A DNA stretch of 64,000 bases from Burkholderia sp. OK233. GTDB lineage: Bacteria > Pseudomonadota > Gammaproteobacteria > Burkholderiales > Burkholderiaceae. Positions 8,866-17,053 of the stretch are shown here, piece by piece. Under the pieces are notes generated by a model. It did no database searches. It had not been told where the DNA came from and saw nothing but the letters and a program-made list of their open reading frames with translations. Made by a program: the position numbers and the translations under genes. Positions within the stretch are counted from its first letter, which is position 1, and the number at the start of each line of letters is the position of its first letter. The DNA lies in assembly GCF_900230185.1 (NCBI RefSeq), contig NZ_OCSR01000002.1, positions 3,100,001 through 3,164,000 of the forward strand, in the 5' to 3' direction.

Positions 8866-10008
8866 TTACGGTGCAAGCGCATTTTCTTGCGCTACCGTGG
8901 CGGCGCCACTCCAGTTCGGGTAATCGCCGTATCCACGTTCGGTGCCGCCAAACAACGTACTGCCGTCGAAGCCGGCGAGCGGTAAGTCCTCGGCCAGGCG
9001 GCGGGGAAAATCGGGGTTCGCGACGAACGGACGGCCGAAGGCGACCAGATCCGCATAGCCGTGCGACAGGACCCACTCGGCGCGGGTCTTGTCATACTTG
9101 CCGGCAACGATGACTGGCCGGGTGAAGCGTTCGCGGATGGCCTTGCGGAATGTTTCGGAAAACTGAGGAGCGTCGTCCCAGTCGGCTTCGACGAGATGCA
9201 GATAGGCGATGCCGCGTGCTTGCAGAAACTCGGTCGCTTCGAGAATCGTCGGCAGGATGTCCGGACAGTCCATGCCGCGGGCGGTCAGGAACGGCGCGAG
9301 ACGGATGGCGGTGCGCTCTGCGCCAACTTCGTCGGCCACGGCGTTGACCACGTCCTTCAGAAAGCGCAGCCGGTTTTCACGCGAGCCACCGTATTCGTCG
9401 GTGCGTGTGTTGGAGGTCGTGCGCAGGAACTGGTCGACGAGATAGCCGTTCGCGCCATGAATTTCCACACCGTCGAAGCCTGCGTCTATCGCGTTACGCG
9501 CAGCGCGTCGGAAGTCGGCCACGACATCCCGGATTTCCTCGACGGATAACGCGCGCGGCGTCGGACTCGCGACCATCGCGCCTACACCCGTTGTCGGATC
9601 CACCTTCCAGATCTGGCCGTCGAATGGAACGGCGGACGGCGCGACAGGCAGTTCGCCGTCATGGAAGTCCGGATGCGACATACGCCCCACGTGCCACAGT
9701 TGCAGAAATATCCGGCCGCCGGCGGCGTGAACCGCATCGGTAACGAGACGCCAGCCCGCGACCTGCGCGGCGCTGTAAATACCCGGTGTGAACGAATAGC
9801 CCTTGCCCTGCGGAGAAATCTGCGTGGCCTCGGTGACGATCAGTGCGGCCGACGCGCGCTGCGCATAGTAGCGCGCCATCACCGCATTAGGCACGTCGCC
9901 GGGCTGCGTGCTGCGCGAGCGTGTCATCGGCGCCATGACGACGCGGTGCGGGAGTTGCAAGCGTGAAACAACGGTCGGCGTGAAGATCGGCGAAGTGGTG
10001 GACGTCAT
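8866..10008 (-). CDS. nemA: Old Yellow Enzyme family alkene reductase
   Basis: A 380-residue FMN-dependent ene-reductase of the NemA/OYE type, which reduces activated C=C bonds and often nitro compounds using NAD(P)H. Recognisable pieces are MAPMTRSRS near the N-terminus, QLWHVGRMSHPDF, the substrate-binding GVEIHGANGYLVDQFL with the His/Asn pair, RTDEYGGSRENR, and FGRPFVANPDFP near the C-terminus. A GGAGA site lies 8 bases before the start. It has its own upstream region, shared divergently with the next gene. No NemR-type repressor gene is adjacent, so control is unclear. Confidence 0.9.
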   Translation of the reverse strand: MTSTTSPIFTPTVVSRLQLPHRVVMAPMTRSRSTQPGDVPNAVMARYYAQRASAALIVTEATQISPQGKGYSFTPGIYSAAQVAGWRLVTDAVHAAGGRIFLQLWHVGRMSHPDFHDGELPVAPSAVPFDGQIWKVDPTTGVGAMVASPTPRALSVEEIRDVVADFRRAARNAIDAGFDGVEIHGANGYLVDQFLRTTSNTRTDEYGGSRENRLRFLKDVVNAVADEVGAERTAIRLAPFLTARGMDCPDILPTILEATEFLQARGIAYLHLVEADWDDAPQFSETFRKAIRERFTRPVIVAGKYDKTRAEWVLSHGYADLVAFGRPFVANPDFPRRLAEDLPLAGFDGSTLFGGTERGYGDYPNWSGAATVAQENALAP

Positions 10009-10340
10009 GGCGGAAATCTCCGGATGCGTGAGTTAATGGGAAATCGCGATGGGTCAGCGGATAGCGGTTTAACGGGCTAATGAATTCACCGGTGACATGG
10101 GGTGTCGCGGATTGAAGAGACGTGACCATTATGCAAACGCGGGTCTGGTTTGATAATTAGCCTATCTTTTGAAGGATTTTCAAAAAAAATGGAAATATCG
10201 TTGAAAGCCTCGCCGATATCCAACCGATCGGTATTTCTCATTCCTGGTGAAAACTGAATGCACCACGATTGGGGTTCTCGGCCAGTTACCGGGGAGATAA
10301 GCTGCGCCACGAGCATGTGGCATACGGTAACGAGAAATCC
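10009..10340. other. Divergent intergenic region between ene-reductase and Rossmann gene
   Basis: This 332-base stretch must hold the promoters of both flanking genes. I see an inverted repeat TTTTGAA-GGATT-TTCAAAA at 10167-10185, followed by an A-run. It could be an operator or a hairpin. No convincing small reading frame or consensus promoter pair was found. Confidence 0.4.
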
Positions 10341-10973
10341 ATGAAAGTTCTGATTCTGGGCGCGACGGGTGTTGTGGGAAAAGCAGTACTCGAGCGAGCG
10401 TTAGGAGATAGCGGTATCGCGCAAGTCATCGCCCCGACGCGTCGCGGTCTTTCCCCTCATCCCAAGCTGGCCAACCCGATCGCACCAGAACTCAGTCTGT
10501 TGTTGCCGGATGCGGATGCCTGGGAGGTGGATGCAGTGATATGCGCGATGGGAACGACTATCGCGAAGGCGGGATCGAAGGCGGCGTTTCGCCATGTCGA
10601 CTATGAGTTGCCGATTGCCTTCTCGAAGAGGGTTTTTCAGAAGGGTGCGCGGGCGCTTGCTCTGGTTTCCTCTCCGGGTGCTTCGCTATCCATCCCGTTG
10701 TTCTATTGTCGTACCAAAGGTGAGCTTGAAAGAGACATCCAGAAGATCGGCTTTGAGTCCGTCACGATCGTGCGGCCAGGCATGATTGGCGGCGAGCGCC
10801 AAGAGTTCCGGCTCGCGGAGCGCATGGTGCTGCCCGTCGCGAATTTCCTTCGTCCGCTCCTGCCACGGGGCCTTCGCGTCAATCCTGCAGCCAATATCGC
10901 CGATGTACTTGTCGATTCGGTCGTCGCAGGGAAAGCGGAGGTGCGTATGGTGACTTCAAGGGATCTGGTATGA
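10341..10973 (+). CDS. NAD(P)-binding Rossmann-fold protein
   Basis: A 210-residue protein opening directly with a beta strand and the glycine-rich loop LILGATGVVGKAVLERAL. The middle part contains DAVICAMGTTIAKAGSKAAFRHVDYE and LVSSPGAS, and later YCRTKGELERDI. This pattern matches small atypical SDR proteins (NAD(P)H-binding, HTATIP2/YwnB-like), often annotated as nucleoside-diphosphate-sugar epimerase-like. ATG 10341 is chosen because the open frame upstream to 10269 adds residues that do not resemble the fold. Substrate and role are unknown; the divergent ene-reductase suggests, but does not prove, a redox stress or xenobiotic context. Confidence 0.75.
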   Translation: MKVLILGATGVVGKAVLERALGDSGIAQVIAPTRRGLSPHPKLANPIAPELSLLLPDADAWEVDAVICAMGTTIAKAGSKAAFRHVDYELPIAFSKRVFQKGARALALVSSPGASLSIPLFYCRTKGELERDIQKIGFESVTIVRPGMIGGERQEFRLAERMVLPVANFLRPLLPRGLRVNPAANIADVLVDSVVAGKAEVRMVTSRDLV

Positions 10974-11000
10974 GGCCGCCCCTGCGGATTCTTATCTCCT

Positions 11001-11909
11001 TCACCGCCCGGCTGCGGTTAGCTGCCTGAGTTGCTCCAGCAGCTTCACCGCCGGACTCGGCAAAATCCCCTGGCGGCGCCGAAACGCCGTCAACGTACGG
11101 CGTGCGACCAGGCCAGGAATCGGCAGCGTGTCGAACACGCCAGCCGCGCTTTCGGTGTCGTACATTGGCGTCGCCATCCAGCTCAGAAATCCCGCACGGG
11201 TCACCAGGCTTTTCAGCACCGTGATCGAGCGCGTCTCGACGGCAATCTGCGGCATGCCGAGCCCATGCTCGGCAAACACGTGCTGCATATGCTCGAACGG
11301 ACCCGTCCCACGCGGCGGCACACACCACTGCTGATCGAGTGTGTCGGCAAGCGATAAATCCGTTTTGTTTCGCAGCGGATGATCGAGCGCGGCGACCACA
11401 TAACTCGTGTCTTCCCATCTGCAATCGGCAATCGCCGTAATCTCATCCGTGTCGGGCACCGCCATGCTGAGCGCGAGATCGATCTCGTGTTTCATCAGAC
11501 TGTCGGCAAGCCGGTCCCACACTCCCTCCATGATCTCCACACGCAGATTCGGCCAGCGCGCGAGCACGCCGCTCACCGCGAGCGGCAGCACGAGCGTCGC
11601 GATGCTCGCCACCGCGCCGACGCGAATCGTCCCTTTCGCGAGGCCGCGCATCGCGTCGATCTCCTCGCGCGCGTGATCGGCTTCGCGTTGCAGCAGCGTG
11701 GCGTGCGGCAGCAGCGCGCTGCCGATCGCAGTAAGCTGCATACCCTTCGAGTGCCGTTCGAACAGCGGTGCGCCGACCTGATCCTCGAGCCGCTTGATGG
11801 TGCGGCTCAGCGCGGGCTGCGTGACGTGCAGCACCTCCGCGGCGCGGCCCAGGCTGCCGCTCGCGACGATGGTTGCGAACGCGTGCAATTGTTGGAGATT
11901 GAAAGTCAT
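11001..11909 (-). CDS. LysR-family transcriptional regulator (divergent to mdlC)
   Basis: A LysR-type regulator of about 302 residues. The N-terminal winged helix-turn-helix is clear (NLQQLHAFATIVASGSLGRAAEVLHVTQPALSRTIKRLE), followed by the effector-binding domain. ATG 11909 is preferred over a TTG two codons earlier. It is transcribed away from the benzoylformate decarboxylase gene across about 157 bases, the usual arrangement for a LysR protein controlling the neighbouring operon. It is therefore probably the activator of the aromatic acid genes at 12-18 kb, with benzoylformate or mandelate a plausible but unproven effector. A palindrome lies just upstream of its start. Confidence 0.88.
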   Translation of the reverse strand: MTFNLQQLHAFATIVASGSLGRAAEVLHVTQPALSRTIKRLEDQVGAPLFERHSKGMQLTAIGSALLPHATLLQREADHAREEIDAMRGLAKGTIRVGAVASIATLVLPLAVSGVLARWPNLRVEIMEGVWDRLADSLMKHEIDLALSMAVPDTDEITAIADCRWEDTSYVVAALDHPLRNKTDLSLADTLDQQWCVPPRGTGPFEHMQHVFAEHGLGMPQIAVETRSITVLKSLVTRAGFLSWMATPMYDTESAAGVFDTLPIPGLVARRTLTAFRRRQGILPSPAVKLLEQLRQLTAAGR

Positions 11910-11921
11910 GCGCAAAAGTAA

Positions 11922-11942
11922 TGCCTTTTCTCAAAAAAGGCA
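11922..11942. promoter_or_regulatory. Candidate LysR operator palindrome
   Basis: TGCCTTTT-CTCAA-AAAAGGCA is a perfect 8-bp inverted repeat with a 5-base spacer, 12 bases upstream of the lysR start in the divergent region. Position and symmetry fit an autoregulatory LysR site. It could also be a hairpin in the lysR leader. Confidence 0.45.
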
Positions 11943-12017
11943 ATTTTCAATCAATCTCGAGCTTCCGATAATGAGCCTTCAAGAAACGGCGCTCATCGAC
12001 CGCAACTATTTGCATGG

Positions 12018-12052
12018 GATCAGAGTAGCGCGCTAAAGCGCGAACTCTGATC
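12018..12052 (+). other. Long imperfect palindrome in the 5' leader of mdlC
   Basis: GATCAGAGT (12018-12026) pairs perfectly with ACTCTGATC (12044-12052). Inside it, GCGCT (12030-12034) pairs with AGCGC (12037-12041) around two A bases. The structure ends two bases before the AGGAG ribosome-binding site of mdlC. No T-run follows, so it is not a simple terminator. It may be a DNA operator or an RNA stem that influences mdlC translation or stability. Confidence 0.55.
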
Positions 12053-12066
12053 GACAGGAGACACGG

Positions 12067-13686
12067 ATGACCAGCAACGCGCCCCGTTCAGACGCATCGG
12101 GATCTTCTCAACACGTACCTTTTACCGTGCGCCATGCCGTCATCGATCTCATGCGCCGCCTCGGCATGACTTCGGTGTTCGCCAATCCGGGGTCGACGGA
12201 GTTACCGCTGTTCCGCGATTTCCCGCAAGATTTTCGTTACGTGCTGGGTTTGCAGGAAGCAGTCGTGGTTGGCATGGCGGATGGCTATGCACAGGCCACC
12301 CGCAACGCTTCTTTCGTCAATCTGCATTCGGCGGCGGGCGTGGGTAATGCCATGGGCAATATCTTCACCGCGTTCCGCAATCGCACGCCGATCGTGATTA
12401 CCGCCGGGCAGCAGGCCCGCTCGATTCTGCCGTTCGACCCGTTCCTCGCGTCGGCGCAAGCCACCGAATTGCCGAAGCCGTACGTCAAATGGAGCATCGA
12501 ACCGGCACGCGCCGAAGACGTGCCGCTGGCGATCGCGCGCGCCTATCACGTGGCGATGCAGGAGCCGCGCGGGCCGGTGCTGGTGTCGATCCCCGTCGAC
12601 GATTGGGATCGCGCCGCGGAACCGGTGCCGGCACGTGTAGTGAGTACCGAGACGCGTCCGGAGCCGTTCGTGCTGGCGCAGATCGGCGCGTCGCTCGATG
12701 CCTGCGAACGGCCGGCTTTCGTGGTGGGCGGCGCTGTCGACCGCGCCGGCGGCTGGGACGAAGTCGTGCGTCTCGCCGAACGCCACAACGCCCGCGTGTT
12801 CGTCGCGCCGATGACAGGCCGCTGTGCGTTCCCCGAAGACCACCGCCTGTTCGCCGGTTTCTTGCCGGCCATGCGCGAGAAGATCGTCGAGTTGCTCGGC
12901 GGCCATGACCTGATCTTCGTGATCGGCGCACCGGCCTTCACGTATCACGTCGAAGGTCACGGCCCGCATCTGCCTGCCGGCGCAACGCTGTGTCAGTTGA
13001 TCGACGATCCGGCCATTGCGGCGTGGGCGCCGACCGGCACCGCGGTAATAGGCAATATTCGCCTCGGCGTGGCCGATCTGTTGACGCGGCCCGCGCCGAA
13101 GACGCGCCCCTTGCCCGCGCCACGCGCCGCATCGCCACGCGCAGTGCCGTCTCCATTGATGTCGGTGGCGTTCGCGTTGCAGACCCTCGCCGAGGTGCGC
13201 CATGCGGACGACATCGTGGTCGAGGAGGCGCCGAGTTCGCGGCCGGTCATGCAGAACTATTTGCCGTTCACGCGCAGTGGCACCTTCTACACGATGGACA
13301 GCGGCGGCCTGGGCTTCGGCATGCCGGCTGCTGTCGGCGTGGCGTTGGCGAAACCCGGCACTCGCGTGATCGGCCTGATCGGCGACGGCTCCAGCATGTA
13401 TTCGATCCAGGCCATCTATAGCGCTGTGCAGATGAAATTGCCGATCACCTTCGTGATCCTGAACAATTCCCGCTATGCCGCGTTGCAGGATTTTGCCCCG
13501 GAATTCGGTTTTGGTCCGAGCGATCCGGTACAAGGCACTGATCTGCCTGGACTCGATTTCGTAGCGCTTGCTGCAGGCATGGGTTGCCAAGGCACGCGCG
13601 TGACCGACGCCGAACGCCTGCATGACGTGCTGCGCGACGCGTTGGCGTCATCCGGACCGATGCTGGTCGAAGTCGTCGTGGCTTGA
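12067..13686 (+). CDS. mdlC: Benzoylformate decarboxylase (thiamine diphosphate dependent)
   Basis: A 539-residue thiamine diphosphate enzyme that decarboxylates benzoylformate (phenylglyoxylate) to benzaldehyde. It follows the Pseudomonas putida MdlC pattern closely. FANPGSTELPLF carries the Ser43 equivalent to the active-site Ser26. NLHSAAGVGNAMGN carries His87, equivalent to His70. GAPAFTYH carries His294 at the position of His281. GDGSSMYSIQA is the cofactor-binding GDG segment. The three active-site residues distinguish it from acetolactate synthase and pyruvate decarboxylase. It is the first gene of the aromatic operon, with AGGAG upstream, and its aldehyde product is suited to the next gene. 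A relaxed 2-oxoacid range is possible. Confidence 0.92.
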   Translation: MTSNAPRSDASGSSQHVPFTVRHAVIDLMRRLGMTSVFANPGSTELPLFRDFPQDFRYVLGLQEAVVVGMADGYAQATRNASFVNLHSAAGVGNAMGNIFTAFRNRTPIVITAGQQARSILPFDPFLASAQATELPKPYVKWSIEPARAEDVPLAIARAYHVAMQEPRGPVLVSIPVDDWDRAAEPVPARVVSTETRPEPFVLAQIGASLDACERPAFVVGGAVDRAGGWDEVVRLAERHNARVFVAPMTGRCAFPEDHRLFAGFLPAMREKIVELLGGHDLIFVIGAPAFTYHVEGHGPHLPAGATLCQLIDDPAIAAWAPTGTAVIGNIRLGVADLLTRPAPKTRPLPAPRAASPRAVPSPLMSVAFALQTLAEVRHADDIVVEEAPSSRPVMQNYLPFTRSGTFYTMDSGGLGFGMPAAVGVALAKPGTRVIGLIGDGSSMYSIQAIYSAVQMKLPITFVILNNSRYAALQDFAPEFGFGPSDPVQGTDLPGLDFVALAAGMGCQGTRVTDAERLHDVLRDALASSGPMLVEVVVA

Positions 13687-13740
13687 GCTCAGGCGAGCGT
13701 CGCGCCCGCATTCATAAAACTTTCCGCAGGAGACAGGACG

Positions 13741-15192
13741 ATGCAGAGTATTTCGATGCTGATCAACGGCGCAGCCGTGCAAGCGAGTAACGGCGCCACC
13801 TTCGAGCGCCGCAATCCGCTCGACGGCGAAGTCGCGACGCGTGCCCCTGCGGCGACGGTTGCCGACGCAGTAGCCGCCGCCGAAGCCGCGGCAGCGGCGT
13901 TTCCGGCATGGTCCGCACTGGGGCCGAGCGAACGCCGCGCGCTGCTGATGAAGGCCGCGCATGCGCTGGAAGCGCGCAGCGAGGCGTTCGCCGCGGTGAT
14001 GGCAGCGGAGACGGGTGCGTCGGCGATGTGGGCCGGATTCAATGTGCATCTTGCTGCTGGCGGATTGATGGAAGCGGCGGCGCTTACTACGCAGATCGGT
14101 GGCGAGTTGATCCCGTCCGACGTGCCCGGCAGCCTCGCGATGGGCGTGCGTCAGCCGGCCGGCGTCGTGCTGGGCATCGCGCCGTGGAATGCGCCGGTGA
14201 TCCTCGCCGTGCGTGCGATCGCGTTGCCGCTCGCATGTGGCAATACGGTTGTGCTGAAGGGTTCGGAAGTCTGCCCCGGCACGCACGGACTGATTATCGA
14301 AGTGCTGCAGGAAGCAGGCTTGCCGAAGGGCGTGGTGAACTTCGTCACCAATGCGCCGGCCGATGCAGGCGCGGTGGTCGAGGCGCTGATCGCGCATCCG
14401 AAAGTGCGGCGTGTCAATTTCACCGGTTCCACGCATGTGGGCAAGATTATCGCGGCCACGTGTGCGCGCTATTTGAAGCCGTCGGTGCTGGAACTTGGCG
14501 GAAAAGCGCCGTTGATCGTGCTCGACGACGCGGATCTCGATGCAGCCGTCAACGCTGCCGCATTCGGCGCGTTCGCCAACTCGGGGCAGATCTGCATGTC
14601 GACGGAACGGATCATCGTCGACGAGCGGATCGCTGACCCGTTCGTTGCAAAACTCGCGCAGAAAGCGCGCGGCCTGCCGCTCGGCGACCCACGTAAAGGG
14701 CCGGTGGTGTTGGGATCGGTCGTCGATATGAGTACGGTGGAACGCTGCAATGCGCTGATCGACGACGCGCTCGCCAAAGGCGCCACGCTCGTCTGCGGCG
14801 GCAAGGCGGACAGCACCCTGATGCCCGCCACGCTGCTCGACCACGTCACGCCCGTCATGCGCATCTATGACGACGAATCGTTCGGACCGGTGAAGGGCAT
14901 CGTGCGCGTCAACGGCGAAGATGAAGCTGTGGCCTGTGCGAACGACAACGAGTATGGGCTTTCGTCGGCGGTGTTCAGCCGCGATGTCGCGCGCGCTATG
15001 AACGTCGCGCGGCGCATCGAATCGGGCATCTGCCATGTCAACGGACCGACCGTTCACGACGAAGCACACATGCCGTTCGGCGGCGTGAAAGGCAGCGGCT
15101 TTGGACGCTTCGGTGGGCAGGCGGGGATCGCTGAGTTTACGGATTTGCGCTGGATTACGGTGCAGACCACGCCGCGTCACTACCCGTTCTGA
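13741..15192 (+). CDS. NAD(P)-dependent aromatic aldehyde dehydrogenase
   Basis: A 483-residue aldehyde dehydrogenase. The catalytic pair is visible: Glu in VLELGGKAPLI and Cys in NSGQICMSTER. The Rossmann part has GIAPWNAPVILAVRAIA and NFTGSTHVGK. The sequence style (ICMSTER, GGVKGSGFGRFGG) is that of benzaldehyde, salicylaldehyde and vanillin dehydrogenases. Coming 54 bases after mdlC, its likely job is to oxidise benzaldehyde to benzoate, completing the conversion of benzoylformate to benzoate. The exact aldehyde range is inferred from the neighbourhood. Benzoate would then enter ring-cleavage routes encoded elsewhere. Confidence 0.88.
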   Translation: MQSISMLINGAAVQASNGATFERRNPLDGEVATRAPAATVADAVAAAEAAAAAFPAWSALGPSERRALLMKAAHALEARSEAFAAVMAAETGASAMWAGFNVHLAAGGLMEAAALTTQIGGELIPSDVPGSLAMGVRQPAGVVLGIAPWNAPVILAVRAIALPLACGNTVVLKGSEVCPGTHGLIIEVLQEAGLPKGVVNFVTNAPADAGAVVEALIAHPKVRRVNFTGSTHVGKIIAATCARYLKPSVLELGGKAPLIVLDDADLDAAVNAAAFGAFANSGQICMSTERIIVDERIADPFVAKLAQKARGLPLGDPRKGPVVLGSVVDMSTVERCNALIDDALAKGATLVCGGKADSTLMPATLLDHVTPVMRIYDDESFGPVKGIVRVNGEDEAVACANDNEYGLSSAVFSRDVARAMNVARRIESGICHVNGPTVHDEAHMPFGGVKGSGFGRFGGQAGIAEFTDLRWITVQTTPRHYPF

Positions 15193-15262
15193 CGGGGCGA
15201 TTGTCGTTCCGGTCGCTGTGTATTGCTACGCGCCGATTCGCGGCAGCGATACACACACCGTG

Positions 15263-15290
15263 AAAGCCATGCATACATGTCATGGCTTTT
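15263..15290 (+). terminator. Terminator-like hairpin inside the aromatic operon
   Basis: AAAGCCATG (15263-15271) pairs perfectly with CATGGCTTT (15281-15289) around a 9-base loop and is followed by T and ACG. It lies between the aldehyde dehydrogenase and transporter genes, so it could reduce read-through to the transporter or mark the 3' end of a two-gene transcript. Confidence 0.5.
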
Positions 15291-15425
15291 ACGCGAAACG
15301 GCAATGTCAGCAGCCGGTCACTCGCTCACATACTCACCTAAAAGCGTGACCAGAAAGAGCGACCAAAAACCGCGATGACAAAAGCGCGGCACTCAGATCT
15401 CGCACACAAACCAGGAGACAGCTTC

Positions 15426-16844
15426 ATGACCAGTTATGTACCGCCGGCCGGCTCGGCCAGCGCGGCAACCGGCGAGGCCAATGCGCCACTTGCCGGCCAT
15501 CAGGCGGGAGTCGAGGAGGGGCGCTACACCGTCGATATTGGCCGCACGCTCGACGAAGGTCCTTACACCGCGATGCAGAAGATCGTGGTGTTTCTCGCGG
15601 CCTTGTCGATCGTCCTGGACGGCTTCGATAGCCAGTTGATCGGCTTTGCGATTCCCGTGCTGATCAAGGAATGGGGCGTCACGCGCGCGGCTTTTGCGCC
15701 GGTGGTCGCAGCTGGTTTGATCGGCATGGGCATAGGCAGCGCATGTGCGGGACTGCTGGCCGATCGCTTCGGCCGCCGCTGGGCGGTGATCGGCAGCGTG
15801 CTGGTGTTCGGCGCTGCCACCTGCGGCATCAGCTTCGCGCCCGACATCGTGACGATTGCCGTGCTGCGCTTTATCGCCGGTCTCGGCATCGGCGGCGCGT
15901 TGCCGAGCTCGACGACCATGACCGCGGAGTTCACGCCGGCTCGCCGCCGCACGTTGGCGGTGACCGCGACGATCGTCTGCGTGCCGCTCGGCGGCATGGT
16001 GGCGGGTTTGTTCGCGCATGAAATTCTGCCGACGTACGGGTGGCGCGGGCTGTTCCTGATCGGCGGCGTGCTGCCCCTTGCACTCGGCATGTTGCTGCTG
16101 TTCACATTGCCCGAGTCGCCACGCTTTCTCGCCCGGCACCCGCGGCGCTGGCCGGAACTTAAACGCTTACTTGGCCGGATGTCGCGTCCGGTAGCAAGCG
16201 GCTGCGTATTCACCGACAGTCGCGAGCAGGCCGTCGAGAAACACACCGGTTTTACCGCGCTGTTCCGCGAAGGCCTGGCGCTCGATACGGTGGCGATCTG
16301 GTGCGCGTTCTGCATGTGCCTGCTGGCCGTCTATAGCGCCTTCAGCTGGCTGCCGACGATGCTGAGCACGCAGGGTTTGTCGGTGTCGGTGGCGGGTTCG
16401 GGGCTCACCGCGTACAACCTCGGCGGTGTGGTCGGCGCGTTGCTGTGCGCGGTGGTGATCGCCCGTACCGGTTCGCGCTGGCCGTTGATTCTCTGCAGTG
16501 CCGGTGGTGCGGCGAGTGCGTTGTTGCTGCTCGGCGTGAACATCTCCGACCACACCGGCTTGCTGATTTTCGGTCTTGGCGTGCACGGTCTGTTCGTCAA
16601 CGCGGTCCAGTCGACGATGTTTGCGTTGTGCGCTTATGTCTATCCGACCCGTGTACGCGCAACCGGTACGGCATCGGCGCTCGCGTTCGGCCGGCTCGGC
16701 GCGATTGCCAGCGCGTTCGCGGGTGCGGTGGTGATTACGGCCGGCGGTGCATCGTCATACCTGTGGATGCTCGGAATCGCGATGGTGATCGTGATGGTCG
16801 CGCTGATGGTGGTCAAACGTCATATTCCGAAGCCGGGCGGTTGA
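15426..16844 (+). CDS. MFS transporter, aromatic acid:H+ symporter type
   Basis: A 472-residue, twelve-segment major facilitator protein of the AAHS group (BenK/PcaK/MhpT-like). The first membrane segment carries the group signature DGFDSQLIGFAIPVL, and the loop 2-3 motif is GLLADRFGRRWAVIG. The start at 15426 is chosen because AGGAGACAG lies just ahead; an upstream frame from 15375 adds an unlikely 17 residues. It sits in the inner membrane and would import an aromatic acid such as benzoylformate, mandelate or benzoate by proton symport. Placement after MdlC and aldehyde dehydrogenase supports that substrate class. Confidence 0.88.
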   Translation: MTSYVPPAGSASAATGEANAPLAGHQAGVEEGRYTVDIGRTLDEGPYTAMQKIVVFLAALSIVLDGFDSQLIGFAIPVLIKEWGVTRAAFAPVVAAGLIGMGIGSACAGLLADRFGRRWAVIGSVLVFGAATCGISFAPDIVTIAVLRFIAGLGIGGALPSSTTMTAEFTPARRRTLAVTATIVCVPLGGMVAGLFAHEILPTYGWRGLFLIGGVLPLALGMLLLFTLPESPRFLARHPRRWPELKRLLGRMSRPVASGCVFTDSREQAVEKHTGFTALFREGLALDTVAIWCAFCMCLLAVYSAFSWLPTMLSTQGLSVSVAGSGLTAYNLGGVVGALLCAVVIARTGSRWPLILCSAGGAASALLLLGVNISDHTGLLIFGLGVHGLFVNAVQSTMFALCAYVYPTRVRATGTASALAFGRLGAIASAFAGAVVITAGGASSYLWMLGIAMVIVMVALMVVKRHIPKPGG

Positions 16845-16864
16845 GGGGCGCAATGTCCTGAAGC

Positions 16865-16896
16865 GCGGCGATCGGGTGTGACACGCGGATCGCCGC
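16865..16896 (+). terminator. Hairpin after transporter gene
   Basis: GCGGCGATC (16865-16873) pairs perfectly with GATCGCCGC (16888-16896) around 14 bases, 20 bases after the transporter stop. There is no T-run, so termination would need Rho or the stem may protect the mRNA 3' end. Confidence 0.4.
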
Positions 16897-17053
16897 TATC
16901 TGAAACAGTCAATCTTTAGCGTATCGGACGGCTTGAATAGCGGTCGGTATCGTCACGTCTGTCATTAGTATCGCTACATAAAAATGCTGCGTGCGGGCGC
17001 ATACGGATTGGTGTGCGCTCACACAAAGCACCAGTCCAGGAGACACGGAGATA

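Noticed and set aside
13648..15180. Long minus-strand frame opposite the aldehyde dehydrogenase gene
   Set aside because: High GC content leaves antisense frames open; the translation has no family features, while the plus-strand gene has all catalytic motifs.
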